The notes under the pieces were generated by a model, which was not told the origin of the DNA, did no database searches, and worked only from the letters and a program-made list of their open reading frames with translations. A DNA stretch of 64,000 nt from an uncultured Clostridia bacterium. GTDB lineage: Bacteria > Bacillota > Clostridia > Oscillospirales > Ruminococcaceae. The stretch lies in the NCBI GenBank assembly GCA_947389015.1, contig CANDVA010000004.1, positions 124,001 to 188,000 of the forward strand. Reading direction: 5' to 3'. Position 1 is the first letter of the stretch, and every line of letters begins with the position of its first letter. The position numbers and the translations under genes were made by a program. Below, one piece after another: positions 27,533-34,938 of the stretch.

Positions 27533-28330
27533 CTAAAGACCCGCGGAAAACAAGCTGTCGGCAATACGGCTCAACTCCTCACCTGAGAGCTTGTCCAAAG
27601 AGCCGCCGTTTTGCAGCGCTTGATTTTCGATAGTTCTAAATCCCATTATAAACCCATTTGTTGAATATGTCAAGGCTTTTTCGCCATCGATCTTTAAAAT
27701 TCTGTCTAAATTACAAAAACTTAACAAGATATTACCGAGTATCTGTTGATTATGCGCAATATTTTCGTCAGCATCGGCGACTTTAAGCTCATCGAGCGCG
27801 CTTTTTATCCTGTCGATAAAAACGTCCGCGCCGTTAATTGGAAGCCCCGCTCTTGCCGCGCGCTTGCACACCTTTTCACTCCTCAGCAGCGCAGGAAAGG
27901 TTTTCGGTACGCTTTCGAGCGTTTCCGCCGACGTTTCCTGATGCTTGCTCTTTTTCTTGAGCGCGTCCCAATTCTTCAGAACTTCTTCCTCGGTGTCGGC
28001 TTTCACCGTACCGAATACGTGAGGATGTCTGTAAACAAGCTTTTGACAGATGTCGTTGCACACGTCGTCGAAATTGAAATTACCCTGCTCGGTCTCGATC
28101 TGCGAATGGAACACCACCTGCATAAGCAGGTCGCCCAACTCCTCGCGGAGCATTTCGGGACTGTTGGCGTCAATCCCCTCGCACACCTCGTAAGCCTCCT
28201 CGATAAGATCCGTGCGTATGCTTTCGTGCGTCTGTACCTTATCCCAAGGGCAGCCGTTCTCCGAGCGCAGTATCTTCATGATATGCAGGAGGTCGTCGAT
28301 AGTATATCGGTTTTTGAACTCAAATTCCAA
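27533..28330 (-). CDS. mazG: MazG nucleotide pyrophosphohydrolase
   Basis: [33 protein letters not shown]...[13 protein letters not shown]. Confidence 0.95.
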   Translation of the reverse strand: MEFEFKNRYTIDDLLHIMKILRSENGCPWDKVQTHESIRTDLIEEAYEVCEGIDANSPEMLREELGDLLMQVVFHSQIETEQGNFNFDDVCNDICQKLVYRHPHVFGTVKADTEEEVLKNWDALKKKSKHQETSAETLESVPKTFPALLRSEKVCKRAARAGLPINGADVFIDRIKSALDELKVADADENIAHNQQILGNILLSFCNLDRILKIDGEKALTYSTNGFIMGFRTIENQALQNGGSLDKLSGEELSRIADSLFSAGL

Positions 28331-28386
28331 AACCCTTCAACCCCTCTCCAAAAACAGTCTGCCCTACTATATTACCCTATTTTACG

Positions 28387-30090
28387 CTATTTTGCAAGAG
28401 GTTTTTTGAATTTTTTTACATTTTTCCGCTTTATTATGCCACTTGTACGAAAAACGCCGCTTAAAATCAGTAATATTGCATAAACAAAAGCTCCCGTGAT
28501 TGTTGAAAAAATGACGTTTGCGGTTGAACCTACCGTTCCGCTAAGCATTTCGTGGGCGATAAAAGCGGCAAATCCGCAGCATATACCGCAGACCAGCGGA
28601 GGAGCTACAGCTTTAAAAATGCCGATTTTTTGCGGCAGGTGCTTTCGGAGCGCTATCGTTCCGCCGACGGTCATAAAAACGTAGCCGATAACGCTCGACA
28701 GCGCCGCTCCCGCGATGTTCAGACGAGGTATCGAGATAAGCAGCGGATTGAGCAGCAGCTTGATCAGCACCGAACCTATCATCAGTACGAGCGGGATATG
28801 CGCTTTGTTGATCGATTGGAATATACCGAACATCGCCGAGGACATCACCATAAACAGCCCTCCCATGCAAAGGATTATGAACGAATTAAGGCAGACGGAT
28901 ATCTCGGCCGCACGGGTCTTATAAAGCATAGACAATATCGGCTTTGCGAGCGCCGCCGCGCCGAAGCACGCGGGACAGGCTATCACCGCGCCCGCGCGGA
29001 GCTGTAACGCTATCTTATCAGACAGCGCGTCGCTGTCGCCGCGCTCCCACGCGGCGGCTATCTCGGGGGCTGCGGTCTTTTCGGTCATACCCGCGAACGA
29101 CGGTATCAGCATAAACAGCGACATCGCTATACCCGTATAGCTCCCGTACATAAAGTTGGGCAAGCCCGCAAGCCCTCCGCAGTCGGCGTAGATACCGCCG
29201 AACGCCGCGTTAAAGAATTCAGGGTTCTCGGCTGCCGAAACGGACAGTGTGCGCGTCACCGTGAGCAGATCAACGAACGATACGCAGTTCATCACCAGCG
29301 CGGATGCGGCTATCGGAGCGGTCTCCTTCAATAACTGAACGCATATGCTGCGACAGCGATAGGTGCAGCGCGGCGGCAGGGTCTCCCTGTTGCGGTCTCT
29401 GCGCTCGTTGAGCACAAGCGTTATCAAGCCGAAAAGCTCGCTTATGCTCACCGCGAGTATCGCGCCCGCTGCGGCATAAGGGAGCGCGGCGTTGTACGCC
29501 TGCTCGACGGTAGCCGCGTTTGTCCCGAATACGCTCCTGCCGCTGTAAAACGCGCTCTTCGCGTAGAAAATGACCGCGTAGGAGATACCCAGACCGAAAA
29601 CCGCCCTCGACACCGCCTCGGCTATTGAAGCCGCCGCCGAGGGCATTACGTCCGATAATCCCTCGCGGTATCCGCGCAGCACCGACGCCGTACAGCACAG
29701 CATTACCGCGGGAGAAATGCAGATAACCGCGAGAGTGCTCTGCGGCGAACAGGCGATATGCTTGGAAAACGGCACGGCGAACACCGCCACGGCGGCAGTA
29801 CCGAGCAGACCTATCACCGAGAAAATTATCAGCGCGTAACGGCGCACGGCGGCGGCATACTGTCTGTTTCCGGTCGCGGCGCTGCGGGCAGTGGTACGCA
29901 TTATCACGGTCGGAACGCCCGCGGCGGTCAGCGCGAATATCGGCGAATACAGCCCGTAGGCGGTGGAAAAATATCCCATTCCCGTACCGCCAAGCAGATT
30001 AGCCAATGGTATCTTGAACAGTGCGCCGACTATTTTTGTAATTGCCATTGCCGCGAAGAGTATCGCGGTGTTTTTGATGTATCGGGTCAT
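28387..30090 (-). CDS. MOP-superfamily polysaccharide/lipid flippase (SpoVB/MurJ-like)
   Basis: TRYIKNTAILFAAMAITKIVGALFKIPLANLLGGTGMGYFSTAYGLY; many TM segments. Confidence 0.9.
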   Translation of the reverse strand: MTRYIKNTAILFAAMAITKIVGALFKIPLANLLGGTGMGYFSTAYGLYSPIFALTAAGVPTVIMRTTARSAATGNRQYAAAVRRYALIIFSVIGLLGTAAVAVFAVPFSKHIACSPQSTLAVICISPAVMLCCTASVLRGYREGLSDVMPSAAASIAEAVSRAVFGLGISYAVIFYAKSAFYSGRSVFGTNAATVEQAYNAALPYAAAGAILAVSISELFGLITLVLNERRDRNRETLPPRCTYRCRSICVQLLKETAPIAASALVMNCVSFVDLLTVTRTLSVSAAENPEFFNAAFGGIYADCGGLAGLPNFMYGSYTGIAMSLFMLIPSFAGMTEKTAAPEIAAAWERGDSDALSDKIALQLRAGAVIACPACFGAAALAKPILSMLYKTRAAEISVCLNSFIILCMGGLFMVMSSAMFGIFQSINKAHIPLVLMIGSVLIKLLLNPLLISIPRLNIAGAALSSVIGYVFMTVGGTIALRKHLPQKIGIFKAVAPPLVCGICCGFAAFIAHEMLSGTVGSTANVIFSTITGAFVYAILLILSGVFRTSGIIKRKNVKKFKKPLAK

Positions 30091-30165
30091 AATTTTCGTC
30101 CTTTCGGCAATTTGTACATATGCTTGTACCAATTATATTGCCCAAAGTATGAAAATATGATAGCA

Positions 30166-30372
30166 TCAGAAATAGAACAGCTCCTCAAACTTCTTGTCAA
30201 GCGCTATGCACAGTATAAGCGCGAGCTTTGCGGTCGGGTTGAACTGACCCGTCTCAATGGAGCTTATCGTGTTGCGCGAAACGCCCACCGCCTCGGCAAG
30301 CCCGGTCTGCGACATCCCCTTTTCGGCTCGGGCTTGCTTGAGATTGTTTTTCAGTATCAACTTATCTTCCAT
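30166..30372 (-). CDS. XRE-family HTH regulator
   Basis: NLKQARAEKGMSQTGLAEAVGVSRNTISSIETGQFNPTAKLALILCIALDKKFEELFYF. Confidence 0.93.
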   Translation of the reverse strand: MEDKLILKNNLKQARAEKGMSQTGLAEAVGVSRNTISSIETGQFNPTAKLALILCIALDKKFEELFYF

Positions 30373-30688
30373 TCCACACCCCGAAAAATTCGGCGAAATA
30401 GAGCAGAGTAAACATCACTCCCGCAATGCCGAAGGCTATGCCTTGGAAAAAGTAAAGATAGCTCTTGACTTTCGAGCATCGATAAAAGCTGCCTACGGAG
30501 ATCGCGAGATTTATCGTTGCAATATGATCCCAGACGGACTGACCTTGCACAAAGCGGGTAAACGAAAATACGATACAGCACACGATAAGCACAACGATTA
30601 TCCACAGCATAGATTTATCGTTGAAATGCTGCTCCATTTCGTCAGACTGCTCCGCTCTCGCCTTTTCGAGTATTTCTTCCTTTTTCAT
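30362..30688 (-). CDS. Small 2-4 TM protein, paralog 3 (DUF6442-like)
   Basis: MKKEEILEKARAEQSDEMEQHFNDKSMLW...; shares its N-terminus with the next two genes; overlaps the XRE gene start. Confidence 0.75.
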   Translation of the reverse strand: MKKEEILEKARAEQSDEMEQHFNDKSMLWIIVVLIVCCIVFSFTRFVQGQSVWDHIATINLAISVGSFYRCSKVKSYLYFFQGIAFGIAGVMFTLLYFAEFFGVWNGR

Positions 30689-30698
30689 ATTGCCCTCC

Positions 30699-31004
30699 TT
30701 AACAGTCCATAAAGAACATTACCGCGGCAATAATACCCGACGCGAGCAGTACGATACCCGCGACAAGACACCATTTTTCCTTTGTCTTGACAAATCGGTA
30801 AATATTCCCCGCCGCCGCGGAAAGACATACGACCGAGCTCAAGTCCGCCGCATACATATCGCGGATACTTCTCACTATCATAAATATTCCCGCCGTCAGC
30901 GCCATTACAAAATAAGTCCATCTTGTCGATCTGTCGCTAATAAATACCTCGCGCTCGTCCACCTTTTCAGCTTGCGCCTTTGCCAGAATTTCTTCCTTTT
31001 TCAT
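30699..31004 (-). CDS. Small membrane protein, paralog 2 (DUF6442-like)
   Basis: MKKEEILAKAQAEKVDEREVFISDRSTRWTYFVMAL... Confidence 0.75.
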   Translation of the reverse strand: MKKEEILAKAQAEKVDEREVFISDRSTRWTYFVMALTAGIFMIVRSIRDMYAADLSSVVCLSAAAGNIYRFVKTKEKWCLVAGIVLLASGIIAAVMFFMDC

Positions 31005-31014
31005 ATTGCCCTCC

Positions 31015-31317
31015 TTAATACCCCATAAAAAATCTTACCGTCGCAAATACTGTCATTGCCGAAAGCACTATACCCAATATCAGCCAGCTGAGTTCTTTCA
31101 GCCTTATAAAGCGGTATATGCAGCACACCGCCGTGGAAAAGCAGACCGTCGCCGTGAGATCCATTATCGGCTCGCCCTCTCCGCGCATACACACGAAAAA
31201 GCCCGCTGCGACCGTCATCGCGATTGTCATCCAGATCGCCGATCTGTCGCGCACGGCGTTCTTCATCTCGTCCTTTTTCTCCGACCTTGCCTTTTCAAGA
31301 ATTTCTTCCTTTTTCAT
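31015..31317 (-). CDS. Small membrane protein, paralog 1 (DUF6442-like)
   Basis: MKKEEILEKARSEKKDEMKNAVRDRSAIWMTIAMTV...; SD taggaggtgccggtATG. Confidence 0.75.
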   Translation of the reverse strand: MKKEEILEKARSEKKDEMKNAVRDRSAIWMTIAMTVAAGFFVCMRGEGEPIMDLTATVCFSTAVCCIYRFIRLKELSWLILGIVLSAMTVFATVRFFMGY

Positions 31318-31340
31318 ACCGGCACCTCCTAAGGATTTTG

Positions 31341-31412
31341 CCAAGTTTACTTGGTAATCTCATTATAGCACTGCCAAGTTTACTTGTCAAGAGCTTTGCC
31401 AAGTTTTCTTGG
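31341..31412. promoter_or_regulatory. Triple operator array overlapping a sigmaA promoter (minus strand)
   Basis: CCAAGTTTACTTGG (31341-31354), CCAAGTTTACTTGT (31374-31387), CCAAGTTTTCTTGG (31399-31412). Minus-strand promoter TTGACA (31390-31385), 17 bp, TATAAT (31367-31362). Confidence 0.85.
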
Positions 31413-31469
31413 AATTTTGTGAATTATATATAATTTCAGATTAATAAAATTATAAATAGTGCACAACAA

Positions 31470-31498
31470 AAGCGCCGTATCGTTGAAATACGGCGCTA
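31470..31498 (-). terminator. Terminator downstream of CE2-like esterase
   Basis: agcgccgtat-cgttga-aatacggcgct, T-rich on the minus strand. Confidence 0.75.
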
Positions 31499-31506
31499 TG
31501 GCGTTT

Positions 31507-32715
31507 TTAAAGCAAAGTTTTAAGATATTCCGCGAGCTTTGCGGCGGCTTTGTCGTGAGTGGTTATCGAGGGGTGCCAGTCGGCGGAGTAGCCGTCGGCA
31601 GCCTGCTGGACGTCGAATTTAAACGTCGAAACGTTGCTGTCGCCAGTCTCGGCGGTGTAATTCTCAACCGCCCGTTCAATATACGGGAACAGTCTGTCGC
31701 CCATTACGCCTAAAGCGCAGACTATCTTGGCGTCAGGATTTTTCGCACGTACTTTTTTCAGGAACTCGGTGTATGCCGCGCCGTACTCCTCCTGACGATC
31801 CTTATGGTTCTGCGTGTAGCTGTCGTCGTTGGTGCCGAGATTGATAACGATAACGTCGGGCTGACGCTTGGAGAAATCCCACTCAATATCGGACGGGGCG
31901 AAGAGACCGTTAGGCGACCATGAATAACCGAGCTTTGTGTAATATTTAGGAAGCGCCTGTTGAGTAACCTTCTTCTCACCGTCGGAATAACCCGAAATAA
32001 TACCGTAGCCGCTAAACGATACCATACTGTAATCAGCATCAAGAGCCTGCGCGGTCTTATACGCGAACGCCTTGGTAACGTCCTCTGTCTTGGTTGAAAA
32101 AGTGTGACTTTTGTCGGGATCGTCCGCGCCATAGCCGCAGGTTATCGAGTCGCCGATAAATTCTATCAGCTTATCCTTGTCGGAAGTGGGTTTTATGGGC
32201 GTGCCCGTTACGTTTATATCCGTGACCGCGATAGTCGAGTGCGGCGACTCGGAAAGCTTTACAAACGTCACTGTGACCTCCCGAGGCTCGTCGCTTTCAA
32301 ATACGGTGTAAAGCTCCTCGTTATGATCCACCATATCGTCGACAACTCGCTCGCCGTTTACGTAAATACCTACTCTCGCGTGACTGTCCGCCATAGCCTC
32401 GCTCGCGCTGTTGCTGTCGCCGACGACCGCTATCGTACACTTCGTACCCGTAAACGTAAACTCGAAGCCCGTGCCCGAAAGTGCGCAGTAAAGCCTGTCA
32501 ATGTCAAAATAGGTTCTGCCGAGCAGCTTTACGTTTTCCTCGGTCGCCTTGTAAACTGTTTCGGTATCCATATCGTTTGCCTCCTCCGTTGTCGAACTGC
32601 CGTAGGACGAAATCGTGCTGTCAGAGTTCTGACGATCTGTGCTGCCGCATCCCGTCAGCATAACAGCGGAGAGCGCCGCGGCGCACAGCGTTAGTATTAA
32701 ATGTCTTGACTTCAC
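31507..32715 (-). CDS. SGNH/GDSL hydrolase lipoprotein (CE2 acetyl-esterase-like)
   Basis: Lipobox LTGCGS; beta-sandwich N-terminus, then LIEFIGDSITCGYGADD, INLGTNDDSYTQ, and DWHPSITTHDKAAAKLAEYL. Confidence 0.88.
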   Translation of the reverse strand: MKSRHLILTLCAAALSAVMLTGCGSTDRQNSDSTISSYGSSTTEEANDMDTETVYKATEENVKLLGRTYFDIDRLYCALSGTGFEFTFTGTKCTIAVVGDSNSASEAMADSHARVGIYVNGERVVDDMVDHNEELYTVFESDEPREVTVTFVKLSESPHSTIAVTDINVTGTPIKPTSDKDKLIEFIGDSITCGYGADDPDKSHTFSTKTEDVTKAFAYKTAQALDADYSMVSFSGYGIISGYSDGEKKVTQQALPKYYTKLGYSWSPNGLFAPSDIEWDFSKRQPDVIVINLGTNDDSYTQNHKDRQEEYGAAYTEFLKKVRAKNPDAKIVCALGVMGDRLFPYIERAVENYTAETGDSNVSTFKFDVQQAADGYSADWHPSITTHDKAAAKLAEYLKTLL

Positions 32716-32797
32716 TTTAAACCTCCTTAATATAATACTTTTATTATTTTATAACTTTTTGGAGAAAAAGTCAAGAGGCATTTAGTATATATAACAA

Positions 32798-33475
32798 TTA
32801 AACAGTAACGTTGGCGCGTATTTTTTCGAGAGTTTTCTCTCCGATGCCCTTTACGTTTATAAGCTCGTCAACGCTTGAAAAGCCGCCGTTTTGATTTCGG
32901 TAGTCGATTATCGCCTGCGCCTTGACCTCGCCTATCCCGTTCAGCCTTTGCAGCTCACGGCTTGAGGCGGTGTTGATATTGATAATGCCGACGGGAACGT
33001 TCACCGCGGGAGCTGTTGTGCTTATCTGCGTCTGCCAAGTGCTCTGCGGTAAGCTGCTTTGAGGAGACGAAACGGTACTTTGCGGCGGAACATCAACGGA
33101 CAATATCGGCGGCTCGGCAGACGACACTGTCGGTTCGGTCGCCGATATAATCGGTTCGGACGTAACGACTGAGCTTGACGGCTCGTCAACGGACGAAATA
33201 ACGGGCGGTTCAACTACGGGCTCGGATATCGTGCTTGCCGATGACTGTGTATGCTGAACGGGAGCGTTTTGCTCCGCAAAATAAGAGCCGGTCTCGGACG
33301 AAACTCCTCTGTAGGGAATATCGGAAACGACCTCCGAATACTCGGAAACGCTCTCAAGCACGAACGCCTCCCCTGTCGACGGGAAAATACTCCTTAACGA
33401 CATTCCCGCCACCGCTACGCCTATGAAAAGAAACACCGCGGCCATAAAACCGCTTCTGAATTGATTATCATTCAT
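32798..33475 (-). CDS. comEA: ComEA-like helix-hairpin-helix DNA-binding protein
   Basis: N-terminal TM, Ser/Pro-rich linker, C-terminal [57 protein letters not shown]. Confidence 0.9.
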   Translation of the reverse strand: MNDNQFRSGFMAAVFLFIGVAVAGMSLRSIFPSTGEAFVLESVSEYSEVVSDIPYRGVSSETGSYFAEQNAPVQHTQSSASTISEPVVEPPVISSVDEPSSSVVTSEPIISATEPTVSSAEPPILSVDVPPQSTVSSPQSSLPQSTWQTQISTTAPAVNVPVGIININTASSRELQRLNGIGEVKAQAIIDYRNQNGGFSSVDELINVKGIGEKTLEKIRANVTV

Positions 33476-33576
33476 TTTTCTCCCTCCTCAACCGAAAGTA
33501 TACTTTTTACTAATTATACCATAATTTTCTAAAAATTGCAAATTTTTTTAAAATCATTTTTTGTGGAAATTTCCCT

Positions 33577-33605
33577 TTGAAATAAAACTTTAAATCTATT
33601 ATAAT
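33577..33605 (+). promoter_or_regulatory. sigmaA-like promoter of an orphan structured RNA
   Basis: TTGAAA (33577-33582), 17 bp, TATAAT (33600-33605). Confidence 0.65.
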
Positions 33606-33611
33606 TTTTTA

Positions 33612-33697
33612 TGAAAATGACGAAACACGTTGTAACGAGGGTATGTAAATCCGATCACTATCGGTTTGATATACCCTTATCATCGTGTTTTTTTTAA
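33612..33697 (+). ncRNA. Candidate structured small RNA (or leader) with three nested stems and terminal U-tract
   Basis: Nested exact stems AAACACG/CGTGTTT (33623-33629/33684-33690), AGGGTAT/ATACCCT (33638-33644/33671-33677), CCGAT/ATCGG (33651-33655/33660-33664), followed by a run of T. Confidence 0.55.
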
Positions 33698-33768
33698 GGA
33701 AGGTTTTTTCCGCCACAGAAAAAAAGTAATGCGGACAGTAGAGGAAATGCCGAGACCGAATAAACCAG

Positions 33769-33795
33769 AAGCGCCCACATGAACGGGCGCTTTTC
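33769..33795 (+). terminator. Second intergenic terminator hairpin
   Basis: aagcgccc-acatgaac-gggcgctt followed by TT. Confidence 0.6.
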
Positions 33796-33963
33796 CACAC
33801 ATATCATAGTTTTATATCCGAACGTCAACCGAGATTATTATATTCCTAGTCGGTGACTTCACCACACCATTCCGTATGACCGTTCTCGAATAATAGGCTA
33901 CTATAATTTTTGATATTATCCGTTCAACTCCTTTCCTATATTGGAATATTATCACAAATTCGC

Positions 33964-33992
33964 TTGACAAGGAAGTCCAAATATGTTATGAT
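33964..33992 (+). promoter_or_regulatory. sigmaA-like promoter of LysR/methylase-like pair
   Basis: TTGACA (33964-33969), 17 bp, TATGAT (33987-33992). Confidence 0.65.
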
Positions 33993-34030
33993 TGTATTAA
34001 CCAAAAGTTAAAAGAAAGGACGACCCGCCA

Positions 34031-34921
34031 ATGTACAACTATATGCTTGAGACCTTTGTCGCCGTGGCTGAAAGCGGCAGCTTTTCAAAGGCGGCTGAGC
34101 GGATGTTTATGTCGCCTACCGCCGTTATGAAGCAGATAAACTCGCTGGAAAAGCATTTTGACCTGAGGCTGTTTGAGCGAAGACCGTCCGGTATAAGGCT
34201 CACAAGCTCGGGCGCGGTCATTCTGCGCGACGCGAGACTTATCATCAACTTTTCGCAGAAATCCGTCGCCGAGGCAAAGCGAGCAGAACGCTCCGCCGAC
34301 AATATATTCTGCGTGGGGTCGTCGCTTCTTAACCCCGCAAAGCCGTTCTTTGATCTGTGGTACAAGCTTAACAGCAGCTTCTCCGACTTTAAGCTGAACG
34401 TCGTTCCGTTTAACGATAACTGCGACGGGATATTGTCCGAGATATCGGCTCTGGGTGAGAAATTCGATTTTCTTGTGGGCGTATGCGACTCTAAAACATG
34501 GCTTAACCGCTGCAATATGCTGGAATTGGGACATTACAGAAAAATGGTCGCCGTGCCGAGAGAGCACAGGCTCGCCCAAAAAGACATTATCGAGATCGAA
34601 GACCTGTACGGAGAAACTCTTATGATGGTCAAGCGCGGCGACTCGGGACTGAACGATTTCCTGCGAAACGATCTGGAACGCTTTCACCCCGAGATAAAAA
34701 TAGAAAGCACACAGCAGTTCTACGACCTTTCGGTATTCAACCGCTGCATTAAAACAGGCTGCGTTCTACTGACCATAGAGTGCTGGCGCGACGTTCACCC
34801 CGGAATAGTCACGATACCCGTAAACTGGGATTACACCATCCCCTACGGACTGCTGTACAGTCTTAAGCCCTCGGAAAACGTGCAAAGATTTCTTGACGCC
34901 GCAAAAAATCTTCGGCAATAA
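34031..34921 (+). CDS. LysR-family transcriptional regulator
   Basis: MLETFVAVAESGSFSKAAERMFMSPTAVMKQINSLEKHFDLRLFERRPSGIRLTSSGAVIL. Confidence 0.92.
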   Translation: MYNYMLETFVAVAESGSFSKAAERMFMSPTAVMKQINSLEKHFDLRLFERRPSGIRLTSSGAVILRDARLIINFSQKSVAEAKRAERSADNIFCVGSSLLNPAKPFFDLWYKLNSSFSDFKLNVVPFNDNCDGILSEISALGEKFDFLVGVCDSKTWLNRCNMLELGHYRKMVAVPREHRLAQKDIIEIEDLYGETLMMVKRGDSGLNDFLRNDLERFHPEIKIESTQQFYDLSVFNRCIKTGCVLLTIECWRDVHPGIVTIPVNWDYTIPYGLLYSLKPSENVQRFLDAAKNLRQ

Positions 34922-34938
34922 CGCGAAAGGATACACCT

